Positions 48,634 to 56,917 of a DNA stretch of 64,000 nt are shown one piece after another; position 1 is the first letter of the stretch; the number at the start of each line of letters is the position of its first letter. Under the pieces are notes generated by a model. The model saw only the letters and a program-made list of their open reading frames with translations. It searched no databases and was not told the DNA's origin. The translations under genes and the position numbers were made by a program. Location of the stretch: the NCBI GenBank assembly GCA_002007405.1, contig JYIN01000012.1, positions 39,258 to 103,257 on the forward strand. Direction: 5' to 3'. This stretch comes from Gammaproteobacteria bacterium Gsub (lineage in GTDB: Bacteria > Pseudomonadota > Gammaproteobacteria > PS1 > Pseudothioglobaceae).

Positions 48634-49630
48634 ACGATTGTTCCATATTAATGTTACGAGAAGATGTCAGCTTGCTTGCTCCCATTGTTATATTGACCAA
48701 GACATTAGAAACAATGCTGAAGCCATGCCTGTTCCCAAAATGGAAGAAATAGCAAAAGCAATTGGTGATATTGATGCCGATGTCCATATTATTGGTGGTG
48801 AGCCAACGCTAGTTAGTATTGACACGCATAAGCGATACTTGTCAATATTATCAAAGCTTAAAAATTCTAAAATTATGATTGTGACTGCATTACAAAATGC
48901 AAGAGCTGTCAAAGTCGCCAGTCTTTATGAGAACATAGCCACCTCGTATGATCCGTGTGCACGAACAGAGGTTAATAACGATAAATGGATTGCCAGAGTT
49001 AATAAATTAATTAGTCATGGCAATCGAGTGCATGTTTGCACATCTCTTAGCAAATCGGTTATTAATTACGGTATTAATAACTTATTAGACGAGCTATATG
49101 GTTTTGGCTTTAGATCAATTCATTTAGCGCCTATGGTGCCAACGTTAAATGCACTCAGTGAAACACCATGTCCGACAGATACCTCATTGGCGTTAATCAA
49201 GTCGGTCAAATGGGCAATTCGGAAAAGAAAAACAGATAAAGGTATTTTTATATCGCCGTATGATGGATTGCTACAAGGTATGGGAAATTATGACGGACTA
49301 AGATGTCCAGCAGGGGACAGCTGTGTCAATGTAGAGCCTAATGGCAAAGTGCACGCTTGTGTTGCTAAAGGCGGCGAACTTGCAGATGTTGTCACTGGTA
49401 AGATCGAACCAATTTCAACACAACTGAAGAGTAACACCTATATGCTTGAAGTGGCACAGCATAACAGATCAAGACCTGAATGTTTAGGCTGTGAGTTTTG
49501 GACAACTTGTAAGGGCGGGTGTCGTGTATTGGCAAATACAAAAATTGCACAAAACTCTAAAGAATGTGCTGGGTTCAAAACATTTTTAAATTATGTCAAT
49601 TCAACCCAAGGGAGGCAACATGCCACTTAA
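48626..49630 (+). CDS. Radical SAM/SPASM protein 5
   Basis: The 334-residue protein has C14-x3-C18-x2-C21 (CQLACSHC) and IIGGEPT near residue 55. The SPASM pattern is complete: CPAGDSCVNVEPNGKVHACVAKGG, then CLGCEFWTTCKGGCR and a final ECAGF. ATG 48626 overlaps the previous stop by 8 bases and is chosen over 48614. Confidence 0.84.
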   Translation: MSKRLFHINVTRRCQLACSHCYIDQDIRNNAEAMPVPKMEEIAKAIGDIDADVHIIGGEPTLVSIDTHKRYLSILSKLKNSKIMIVTALQNARAVKVASLYENIATSYDPCARTEVNNDKWIARVNKLISHGNRVHVCTSLSKSVINYGINNLLDELYGFGFRSIHLAPMVPTLNALSETPCPTDTSLALIKSVKWAIRKRKTDKGIFISPYDGLLQGMGNYDGLRCPAGDSCVNVEPNGKVHACVAKGGELADVVTGKIEPISTQLKSNTYMLEVAQHNRSRPECLGCEFWTTCKGGCRVLANTKIAQNSKECAGFKTFLNYVNSTQGRQHAT

Positions 49631-50309
49631 TTTAAACGCTTTATACAGAACTGGATTAACAAGCTGTTTACTTAAAGAAGAATTTGCATTAATGCTAAGA
49701 AACTATATCGACCAAGAACAATGGTCAGTTTGCGATGAAGAGGGTTTTTTAATACCAAATTGGATGCTAAAAGGGTTTCAAGCCTTATCCCCGACAAACA
49801 ACCCTGTATCTGAGTTTGAGAAAGAAAAAATCTTACAAAACAATATTAAGCGGTTTACCCCCGAGTGCTATTTTAAGTTTTTTCAAACAATATTCAACAG
49901 TCCTTTATACAATGCAGGTTTAGATAAATTGCACAACAGCAAACTTGAAGTCAACAGTATAGAACTATGGAATGGTGTTGGCAGTGGTGATAATCATTGG
50001 CATTGGGACGGTCCCGGCAATGCAGACGTTTATGCGTTAGTTTATTTAACTGATTACCAATCATGGCTGCAGGAATTTGGCGGGGGTTTTAAATATGGTG
50101 TGGCAGATCGTCTTGCGCAACAAGATGGTTATCACAATGTTCACGAGATTGGTGTTTTTTGCCCAGACAATGGCAGAATCGTTTTAGGCGATAATCGTAA
50201 TCCTTTATGGGTGCATAAAACAATCCCACTAACACAAGAAGCACCAGAAAAGATAAACAGATTTACTTTTTTAGTAAGCCTTACATTAGAGTGTATCAGA
50301 TATGATTGA
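49620..50309 (+). CDS. 2OG-Fe(II) oxygenase-like protein
   Basis: The 229-residue protein shows a jelly-roll dioxygenase facial triad. H128-x-D130 is in NHWHWDGPGN, and a distal H199 is in PLWVHKTIPL. An Arg214 in NRFTFLVSL is at the place of the 2-oxoglutarate-binding residue. GGGFKYG and GRIVLGD are typical strands of the fold. Such enzymes hydroxylate side chains, so it may be a second tailoring enzyme for the peptide. GGGAGG before ATG 49620 supports this start; it overlaps radical SAM 5 by 11 bases and radical SAM 6 by 8. Confidence 0.7.
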   Translation: MPLNLNALYRTGLTSCLLKEEFALMLRNYIDQEQWSVCDEEGFLIPNWMLKGFQALSPTNNPVSEFEKEKILQNNIKRFTPECYFKFFQTIFNSPLYNAGLDKLHNSKLEVNSIELWNGVGSGDNHWHWDGPGNADVYALVYLTDYQSWLQEFGGGFKYGVADRLAQQDGYHNVHEIGVFCPDNGRIVLGDNRNPLWVHKTIPLTQEAPEKINRFTFLVSLTLECIRYD

Positions 50310-51390
50310 AAAAGGAAGGCTCATACTTACAATGATGCCGAGTTTGTATTGCAAACTAGATTGCCCACATTGTTATTTAACCAAGGAGCAAAGAAAGTCT
50401 AAAAAGTGCTTAACATTAAAACAAATGCGAGTCATTTGTGACAAGATTGAGCAATATTATCAAGATAAAGATAATAATGCTGTAATAGACATTTACTGGT
50501 ATGGTGGAGAGCCAACCACAATGGGTACAAAATTATTCTCAAAATTGTGTGATGTCATTAACAAGACATTTAAACGACACAAGTTAAGGCATACGCTGTT
50601 AAGCGCTCTTGTTGGTGTTGATTTAGAAAAATGGACACCTATTGTTAAGAAATATTGTGATGGCAAACTACAAACATCTTACGATGGTTACATGCGCGGT
50701 GATCGTTATGACCAAGCATGGCAAAAGCAAGTTAGGTATGCAGTTTCTCAAGGTTTAGAAGTTAGTACTTTGAGTGTGTTTAACAAGTTTATTAAAAACG
50801 ATGGGCATCAAGCAACATTCGTTAAACTTGCAGAATTGGGCGTTAAAAAATGTGGCTGGCTACCATTTCAAAAAAATATTAGAAATGATGCTACAGGTAT
50901 GTTTGGGGAGCACTCAACAAGTATGCTGGAATTTTCAGAATTTATGATTAAGTTAACTAAGCTTAATACTTCTGTTGACGCCAAGGCAAGAATGTTGATT
51001 GCCAACGAACTGTTTATTAATTCTATGGATATTAACGGGTACAACATGTCAAACACTGGTGCACAAACAGTGTTTTTAATGCCTAATGGCGATATGGTGA
51101 TGCCTGATTACGACAAAGACAATGTCGAATATATGAAAACTTTTGGCAATATACTCGAACAATCGTTTGAAGAAGTTTTGATTGGAAAATCTCGAAGGGA
51201 CTGGATACGCAGACAAATTAATCGCAATGGCAACAAAGAGTGTTTAAATTGCGACAGTTGGAACTGTTGTTTAATGGAATTTTGGAAATGCAACAATAGC
51301 AATGACGATTGCTATGGTGCAAAACTGTATGTTGACTGGATTAAAAAACATTCTAAGCAAAAAGCAACGTGTGTTGAAAATATTGCTTGA
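50302..51390 (+). CDS. Radical SAM protein 6
   Basis: The 362-residue protein has C17-x3-C21-x2-C24 (CKLDCPHC) and WYGGEPTTMG near residue 72. The C-terminal cysteines are in ECLNCDSWNCCLMEFWKC and DDCYGA, again a variant SPASM set. It is the last gene of the coupled cassette. An AT-rich palindrome follows its stop. Confidence 0.82.
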   Translation: MIEKGRLILTMMPSLYCKLDCPHCYLTKEQRKSKKCLTLKQMRVICDKIEQYYQDKDNNAVIDIYWYGGEPTTMGTKLFSKLCDVINKTFKRHKLRHTLLSALVGVDLEKWTPIVKKYCDGKLQTSYDGYMRGDRYDQAWQKQVRYAVSQGLEVSTLSVFNKFIKNDGHQATFVKLAELGVKKCGWLPFQKNIRNDATGMFGEHSTSMLEFSEFMIKLTKLNTSVDAKARMLIANELFINSMDINGYNMSNTGAQTVFLMPNGDMVMPDYDKDNVEYMKTFGNILEQSFEEVLIGKSRRDWIRRQINRNGNKECLNCDSWNCCLMEFWKCNNSNDDCYGAKLYVDWIKKHSKQKATCVENIA

Positions 51391-51395
51391 TTTTT

Positions 51396-51415
51396 ATTAT
51401 ATAGTGCTATATAAT
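51396..51415. promoter_or_regulatory. Palindromic operator before the small regulator
   Basis: Arms ATTATATAG and CTATATAAT pair perfectly around TG. The palindrome also contains TATA-rich -10-like sequence and lies 34 bases upstream of the regulator gene at 51449, as expected for an autoregulated promoter. Confidence 0.55.
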
Positions 51416-51448
51416 TAACCAAGATGACAGGACAATATTAAAACAATA

Positions 51449-51658
51449 ATGGTAAATTCAAACACAAAACACTCTAAGGAATTAAGGCAAAAAACTGCCG
51501 CTCGTTGGAATAAAGAAAACATAGTTACCCTTTCCCTGAAATTTAATAAGCATAAATTGGAAGATAAGACAATACTTGAACGGTTTAAACAAATAGAGGG
51601 AAGCTCTCATAAAAATAAGCTTAGATTTTTATTAGACTTTTTCTCTGATAATAAATAA
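51449..51658 (+). CDS. Small DNA-binding-like regulator
   Basis: A 69-residue basic protein. The segment RWNKENIVTLSLKFNKHKLEDKTILERFKQIEG has the beta-strand-helix-helix spacing of ribbon-helix-helix repressors. The preceding palindrome supports autoregulation. It is not similar enough to a named family to say more. A lipoprotein metalloprotease gene follows 11 bases later. Confidence 0.5.
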   Translation: MVNSNTKHSKELRQKTAARWNKENIVTLSLKFNKHKLEDKTILERFKQIEGSSHKNKLRFLLDFFSDNK

Positions 51659-51669
51659 AGGAGATAAAC

Positions 51670-52509
51670 ATGATTAAAATTTATTCAAAAATGAAAACAT
51701 TTTTTTTAATGATAATTGTACCTACATTAGTAGGTTGTGGGGGTGGTGGGGGCGGTGGCGGTTCAGATGCCCCTCCAGCTCCAGGCATTAGATACATTAG
51801 CAGTGATACTGTTGATGCTAACGACATTTTGGAAAATATTAAAATAACTAATTTGCCTTCATGGGGGAGTGATACTCAACAACACCAAAACTTCAACCTG
51901 AAACGTTGGGATTATGAGACAACACTAATACCTGTTAAACACAAAGATGTGCCATTGGTAATTAAATCAATGGATGAAATAGAGGATAGACTGGGCTTTA
52001 CTATCTTTGATAGAGATAGCCTATCCAATGTTGCAGACGGTTCTGTTACTGCAGGGATTATTATTAGTATAGGCACTGCTAATTATGCCAATATTAATGG
52101 AGGTCCTGCTATAGGAGGAGAAAGGCAATGTGGGTTAGCTTCTGCTGGTATTCCATCACTTGAAAACCCAGACAACGCTTATTTTCCAAATTTTGTATAC
52201 GATGAAAACGGTGTGGTGAATGCTAAACTTTATATTCATCTGGGCTCTACTTTTCATCCAAGTGGTATTGATTGTTATAAGGGCAGTACAGATTTAACAA
52301 TTCATGAGTTTGGCCATGCTTTGGGCGTGCTTAGACACTTTACAGGAGGATTTAATGGTAACAGTAGGTATGCGTATACAGATCCTGATGGCACTAATGT
52401 GCTTTATGCTGAGACTCCAAACGATAATTTTTGGAACGTTTTAAGAAATATTTATAACAACAATATTAACGAAACAGCTGAAAACTTAACGATTACACAA
52501 TATTACTAG
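51670..52509 (+). CDS. Metzincin-like zinc metalloprotease lipoprotein
   Basis: The 279-residue protein has a lipoprotein signal (FLMIIVPTLVGCGG; lipobox LVGC) and a poly-Gly linker (eight Gly). The catalytic motif HEFGHALGVLRH lies at residues 212-222, the HExxHxxGxxH zinc signature of metzincins, with H212, H216 and H222 as ligands and E213 catalytic. It would sit on the outer membrane or in the periplasm. AAAGGAG precedes the ATG. It may process the exported peptide or pilus, or remodel the recipient surface; this is inference. Confidence 0.75.
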   Translation: MIKIYSKMKTFFLMIIVPTLVGCGGGGGGGGSDAPPAPGIRYISSDTVDANDILENIKITNLPSWGSDTQQHQNFNLKRWDYETTLIPVKHKDVPLVIKSMDEIEDRLGFTIFDRDSLSNVADGSVTAGIIISIGTANYANINGGPAIGGERQCGLASAGIPSLENPDNAYFPNFVYDENGVVNAKLYIHLGSTFHPSGIDCYKGSTDLTIHEFGHALGVLRHFTGGFNGNSRYAYTDPDGTNVLYAETPNDNFWNVLRNIYNNNINETAENLTITQYY

Positions 52510-52916
52510 GTGCCTGTCCCAACAGGAAATAGCAAAAGGCAAAATGGCTCAAAGGGCTAATTTAATAAGGGTAAGGGGTAGATTTTTTCTAAGCTCGCTA
52601 AACTCACTTGAAAAAATCCTTACCCCGAAAGGGCTTTTAAGGGAATTTTATCCTAATCAGATAAAATTCTAAAGGATTTCGGGGTTTGCGCTCCACTTCT
52701 GGGAAGTGGTCGTTTCGCGCAAAAAAGGCAAATCTCTGCAGCAACTATAAAATTTACACCTTTCGGATTTTCCGCATTGTCTCAATTCATCCATCAAAAC
52801 ACTGCAACCTTAAACCACTTCTAAAATAACCACACCACTATTTGGTGTGCTAAATGACTATGATTTTGGTCTTGGGCATTATCATATTTTAAAGAATTAA
52901 AAAAGCGTAACAAATA
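52510..52916 (+). other. Structured intergenic region before the T4SS operon
   Basis: About 400 bases with no gene. It contains GATTTTTTC/GAAAAAATC (52581-52589/52610-52618) and a long stem with CCCCGAAA (52623-52630) pairing TTTCGGGG (52677-52684). That stem encloses GAATTTTATC/GATAAAATTC (52643-52652/52660-52669). CCACTTC/GAAGTGG lies at 52693-52709. A 21-base hairpin at 52831-52851 is identical to one at 34455-34475, and the motif GCAACCTTAA precedes both. Candidates are a regulatory RNA, a terminator, or a transfer origin. Confidence 0.55.
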
Positions 52917-52932
52917 ATGCCCAAGACCAAAA
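52864..52932. repeat. 19-bp perfect inverted repeat covering the RAQPRD start codon
   Basis: Arms 52864-52882 and 52914-52932 are exact reverse complements (19 of 19), separated by 31 bases. The right arm includes the ATG at 52917-52919. In mRNA the hairpin would bury the start codon of the first T4SS gene. Confidence 0.85.
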
Positions 52933-53258
52933 CAACCAAAACCACAGTTAGTGCAATGCCAATAATAGCATTATTGGCATTGGCGTTAATCTCATTCCCA
53001 AAATTTGCTTTTGCACAGAATTTTTCACAAGCTAATGAATTGTTGTTATTGAGCAAGTTGGAGCAATATATACGCGATAGTAGCCATTTGATTAACAAGG
53101 CTCAAGCAATGCAAAGAGATGATGCAAGATACAAGTTTAGATACGAGTCGTTGCGACAAGATTTATCTGAAATTGCAGAAAGTATTAGAAGACACATTGT
53201 CAGGAACCAGCACGACCAAACGCCTCGAGCAATTTTGCCGTTGGTTAAGGATTATTAG
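52917..53258 (+). CDS. RAQPRD-family conjugation protein
   Basis: First gene of the T4SS operon. The 113-residue protein has a signal peptide (IIALLALALISFPKFAFA). A helical RAQPRD-type domain follows (LLLLSKLEQYIRDSSHLINKAQAM, ending IRRHI..Q...PRAILPLVKDY). A later in-frame ATG at 52956 would still leave a signal peptide and lies outside the start-covering hairpin. Function in the conjugation channel is unknown. Confidence 0.75.
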   Translation: MPKTKTTKTTVSAMPIIALLALALISFPKFAFAQNFSQANELLLLSKLEQYIRDSSHLINKAQAMQRDDARYKFRYESLRQDLSEIAESIRRHIVRNQHDQTPRAILPLVKDY

Positions 53259-53266
53259 GAAGGGCA

Positions 53267-53446
53267 ATGGAAGGCGTTGTTATTTTTAAAACAACTGTGG
53301 GTGTTTTGTATTTAATGTGGTTAGCTAATGTTGTTTTAATGACTCAAAAAACACTAAGTAACAATAGAATGAGTTTTAACGAAGCAGGCATGTTATGGAT
53401 GAAGGCCCTATTTACTCTGATGATTGTAATCATGATACTTATTTAA
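53267..53446 (+). CDS. DUF3262 / PFL_4701-like small membrane protein
   Basis: A 59-residue frame, with AGGAAGGG before the ATG. It has two hydrophobic segments separated by a short polar loop (QKTLSNNRMSFNEAGMLW). Size, topology and location between RAQPRD and the DUF2976 gene match the PFL_4701-type conjugation protein. Confidence 0.65.
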   Translation: MEGVVIFKTTVGVLYLMWLANVVLMTQKTLSNNRMSFNEAGMLWMKALFTLMIVIMILI

Positions 53447-53474
53447 CGTTTTTTAAAATAGGAAAAATAAAACT

Positions 53475-53828
53475 ATGATAATAAAAAAAATAATAAACTT
53501 AGTCGCCAAGATGAGCACGGTAGGCGCATCTTGCTTATTTTCGTTAACTGCTTTAGCGGCATTGCCCACCAGTATTCAAGGCGTAACCGTCAATGAAAAC
53601 GATCCAATAGGATCGCTTTGGGCGCTTTTCAAACTATTCATATTTTATGGATCGTGGGGTTCTGTAGTCATCGGCTTGGTGGCTGGTGGATATTACATTG
53701 TTGGCGCCTTAGGAGAATCTAGAAAAAGGAACGATTCATCCATTTTATGGAGCACAGTAATGAATGTATTTGCTGTATTGGTTATTCTGGTTATTATTTC
53801 TATATTAATAACGAACTTTATAGCATGA
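53475..53828 (+). CDS. DUF2976 / PFL_4702-like conjugation protein
   Basis: A 117-residue membrane protein with a signal peptide ending in a TALAALPT region and two membrane spans (FIFYGSWGSVVIGLVAGGYYIVG; VLVILVIISILITNFIA). It has the pilin/VirB2-VirB3-like plan of this family. Stop overlaps the next ATG (ATGA). Confidence 0.7.
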   Translation: MIIKKIINLVAKMSTVGASCLFSLTALAALPTSIQGVTVNENDPIGSLWALFKLFIFYGSWGSVVIGLVAGGYYIVGALGESRKRNDSSILWSTVMNVFAVLVILVIISILITNFIA

Positions 53829-54148
53829 TCACTGAAGATATTGGTGTGTACAAATCCTGCTCCTATGTTGAACTAGGGTTGCTTTATTTAATATCATTGT
53901 TAATACTTCTATTCGCTGTGTTGTCGATTCCTATTATTCCTGCAGGAATAGGAATAATAGCTTCTTCCATACTGGCTTTTTTTTTGTTAGCCATTCTTGC
54001 AGGCTGGTTTCAAGATAAAAAGCGTAATTTGCCCCAGCGGTTTTATTTAAAAAAAATAGCAATAGTACTTAACAAGCTTTTCGACATCAAAATTTACGAC
54101 TCAAAGTATTATGGATTTCGTAGCCGTTATAGCAATTATGACCTTTGA
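53825..54148 (+). CDS. DUF3487 / VirB3-like conjugation protein
   Basis: A 107-residue protein with two adjacent hydrophobic stretches (LGLLYLISLLILLFAVLSIPII, GIGIIASSILAFFLLAILAGW) and a basic tail. ATG 53825 overlaps the previous stop by four bases, so the longer frame back to 53747 is not used. Family position and topology match DUF3487. Confidence 0.68.
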   Translation: MITEDIGVYKSCSYVELGLLYLISLLILLFAVLSIPIIPAGIGIIASSILAFFLLAILAGWFQDKKRNLPQRFYLKKIAIVLNKLFDIKIYDSKYYGFRSRYSNYDL

Positions 54149-54156
54149 GCAATGTT

Positions 54157-54786
54157 ATGGTGCTGAAAATGAAAACTAAGGACATTATAAATAAAGCAAA
54201 AGAGATGCAGTTTAAAGAGAAAATTACATGGGTTGTAATTTTCTCTTTAATAATAATTGTATTGGTACAAACAATTGTTATCTTTTCTCTTGGCACCAAT
54301 CGTGTTCATAGAATTTCAATACCGCCAAGTATTGAGTTTGGTGCAATGGTTGACACCGATACAATCAATCCTTTTGAAATTTACCAAATTGCTGGAGCAA
54401 TTACCCAGCAGTTGTATTTGTGGCAAGATGGTGAGCAAGATTTTAAGAAGAACATTAATAAATTTAACGCATTTATCACACCTGCCTATAGGCAATATTT
54501 GTTGGCAGAATATAACAACCTGCTTAAGATTGGGCAACTAAAAGGTCGTGAGCGTAGCTTGCAACCAGTCAATATCTACAAGGAAAGTTCGGTTCAGAAA
54601 AACAATGATGGAGAATGGACTGTTGCAATTGATTTTCAGCACCAAGAACATATTGACAACCAAAGATTTAAAGACTTCGTCATAAGACATTTAATTAGAG
54701 TTGTTTACAGGCAAATCGATGGAGAGTCTAACCCGTGGGGCTTGCAACTTGATGTGCCTACAATCAAACCGTTACGACTTAAATGA
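54157..54786 (+). CDS. DUF2895 / PFL_4703-like (VirB8/TraE-type) protein
   Basis: A protein of about 209 residues with one N-terminal membrane segment (WVVIFSLIIIVLVQTIVIF) and a periplasmic domain with DTINPFEIYQIAGAITQQLYLWQDGEQDF. This is characteristic of the TraE/VirB8-like T4SS component. ATG 54157 is chosen; a TTG at 54145 and ATG 54169 are alternatives. The stop overlaps the next ATG by four bases. Confidence 0.72.
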   Translation: MVLKMKTKDIINKAKEMQFKEKITWVVIFSLIIIVLVQTIVIFSLGTNRVHRISIPPSIEFGAMVDTDTINPFEIYQIAGAITQQLYLWQDGEQDFKKNINKFNAFITPAYRQYLLAEYNNLLKIGQLKGRERSLQPVNIYKESSVQKNNDGEWTVAIDFQHQEHIDNQRFKDFVIRHLIRVVYRQIDGESNPWGLQLDVPTIKPLRLK

Positions 54787-55604
54787 GAAATTTAATGAAT
54801 AGAGTGTTCAACTTATTAAGTGTTTTGGTATTAGCACTGGCATTTGCATCTAATGCAAATGCCAGCTCATTGAGACTATTAAACACGCCAGGTGATCCAA
54901 TTCCATTAGGTTTAATAACAGGTCAAGAAGTTGAACTGTTTTTCGATGGCACAGGTTTGGAGGAAGTTGGTGTTCCTTTGAGCTTAAAAGACAAGATACA
55001 TACACAATCTATTGATTCGCGTTTGTGGATAACAGCTAAGGTCCCGTTCGACCCAACGCGTGTATTGGTGAAAGACAGTCTAGGCAATATCAATATATTG
55101 CTATTGAGTGCAAAAATAAAGATAACCAACAACACCAGTAACTTGCCCGTTAAATATCAAGTTGTAACAAAAAAAATAACGCCACAGAAGCAAAAACACC
55201 AAGCTGAGCAAAGCAACTGGAAACAACCAACTATTGTTGATTTAACCAGATTCGCAGCACAAACATTTTACGCGCCAGAGAGGCTTGTCAAACCAATTGG
55301 TGCTATCAGAGTGCCTATTGATACAACACCAGTTGGGCTGTTTGTTTGCTCAGAAAACATGGCCTGTAATGGCAATGTAGAGGCCATGCCAATGGCCGCA
55401 TGGCGTAGCCAGAACCATTATGTTAGTGCCGTTATGTTAAAAAACCAAACCAAGTCTCAAATCATGCTTGACCCTAGAGATTTACAAGGACGCTGGAAAG
55501 CGGCCACTTTTCAATTTAATCGTTTGGGCTCGGCAGGTCTGCCAACGGACATATCGGTCGTTTATTTAATTTCAGTATCACCATTTGGCCAAAGTTTAAA
55601 CTAA
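54783..55604 (+). CDS. PFL_4704-like (TraK/VirB9-type) protein
   Basis: A 273-residue periplasmic protein with a clear signal peptide (LSVLVLALAFASNANA). A beta-rich body and the family's late RDLQGRWKAATFQFNRLGSAG block follow. It is the expected VirB9/TraK equivalent, joining TraB-like protein and outer-membrane lipoprotein. One-base TAATG overlap with the next gene. Confidence 0.72.
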   Translation: MRNLMNRVFNLLSVLVLALAFASNANASSLRLLNTPGDPIPLGLITGQEVELFFDGTGLEEVGVPLSLKDKIHTQSIDSRLWITAKVPFDPTRVLVKDSLGNINILLLSAKIKITNNTSNLPVKYQVVTKKITPQKQKHQAEQSNWKQPTIVDLTRFAAQTFYAPERLVKPIGAIRVPIDTTPVGLFVCSENMACNGNVEAMPMAAWRSQNHYVSAVMLKNQTKSQIMLDPRDLQGRWKAATFQFNRLGSAGLPTDISVVYLISVSPFGQSLN

Positions 55605-56917
55605 TGAAACTTTTAAAAATTTTATCAATAATTGTAATATTTATTGTCTCGTTTTCTGTTTACCAGTTAAACAAGAGCGAGACAATAAATATTACTACGA
55701 CCAGCAACCCCCCAAATGCTGATGATTATAAAACTCGACAGGATGATAAAGACAGCATTGTGGAGAGCAACAAAGCATTGGTAACAGATTTCAGGAAAAT
55801 TAGAGAGGAAATAAGCCAAATTAATAGTCAACAACAACAGCAATTTGAGAAAATAAAATCTCTTGAATCTAAACAAGAAAATATCAACACTTTAACCAAC
55901 AATAATCTAGGCAACAATATGTCGGGTGCCGAACTGGTTGCGTTGGTTAAAGACACTGTCAACCAAAACTTGCCAACAACGATAGGCCAGAATAAACAAC
56001 CAACCAATTATAAAATTGGTCGTAAAAATAAAGGTGGCGATTCTCCCCTTGTTACTGTTGCAGAGGAATATGTGTGGCAATCTACTCTAACAAAGTCATC
56101 ACACGGTGATGTTGATGTAATAAATCATTCCAAAAATAATACTGCTATCAATAGTGAAGACACTTTTAAAAATAACATTAAGGCGGATAGCAACGAGGCA
56201 GACAGCAACATCCCAATGTACACAATACCTTCTAATACTCTTTTAGAAGGAAGGTTAATAACTGCTCTGTTGGGGAGAATACCTGTAGGTGGACAAGTAG
56301 TCGACCCGTATCGGTTTAGTATTCAAGTCACAAATGAGTCTTTCTTTGCGAATTATCATGCGACTAATCGATTCCAAGGGATGATGATGTCAGGAACAGC
56401 ACAAGGCGACCTGTTGCTTTCTTGTGTCAAAGCAACTATTGACTCCGTTACTTTTATTTTTGAGGACGGCACAATCAGTGACCACAAAATTACCGATGTC
56501 GCCATCTTAACAGACGAGTATGGGATGCCATGTATTAAAGGGACATTAAATACAAATGCCCCCACTTACTTAGGCGCAAGTGCACTGTTTTCAGGGTTGG
56601 ACGGTGCGGCTAACGCCTTTGCACGTGCTGAGCAAACAGTTTCTTCAGATGCCAGTGGCAATTCTACCAGCCAAGTTACTGGTGATGCTGTTAGATTTGC
56701 TGGGCTTACTGCACTGTCCAATAGTGTTTCCGATGTGCAAACATGGTTTGACCAGAGGGCTGAGTCATCTTTTGATGTGATTTTTGTGCCATCAGGCGAA
56801 AAGATTCAATTATTAACGCAGTCTAAGATTGAGATTGATTATCAAAAGCAAGGCAGAAGGCTAAACTATGAGTTAAGCAATTTAAACACTCAGGAGGTAA
56901 ATTATGAGCTTGATTAA
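55604..56917 (+). CDS. PFL_4705-like (TraB/VirB10-type) protein
   Basis: A 437-residue protein with an N-terminal membrane anchor and a Gln-rich coiled coil (EEISQINSQQQQQFEKIKSLESK). The VirB10-type beta-barrel domain follows, with YTIPSNTLLEGRLITALLGRIP near residue 205, and GLDGAANAFARAEQTVS. It ends with VPSGEKIQLLTQSKIEIDYQ. It should link inner and outer membranes of the channel. Confidence 0.78.
   Translation: MKLLKILSIIVIFIVSFSVYQLNKSETINITTTSNPPNADDYKTRQDDKDSIVESNKALVTDFRKIREEISQINSQQQQQFEKIKSLESKQENINTLTNNNLGNNMSGAELVALVKDTVNQNLPTTIGQNKQPTNYKIGRKNKGGDSPLVTVAEEYVWQSTLTKSSHGDVDVINHSKNNTAINSEDTFKNNIKADSNEADSNIPMYTIPSNTLLEGRLITALLGRIPVGGQVVDPYRFSIQVTNESFFANYHATNRFQGMMMSGTAQGDLLLSCVKATIDSVTFIFEDGTISDHKITDVAILTDEYGMPCIKGTLNTNAPTYLGASALFSGLDGAANAFARAEQTVSSDASGNSTSQVTGDAVRFAGLTALSNSVSDVQTWFDQRAESSFDVIFVPSGEKIQLLTQSKIEIDYQKQGRRLNYELSNLNTQEVNYELD

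Noticed and set aside
53747..54148. Longer version of the DUF3487 gene beginning at 53747
   Set aside because: It would overlap the previous gene by 80 bases; ATG 53825 with an ATGA overlap is the natural start.
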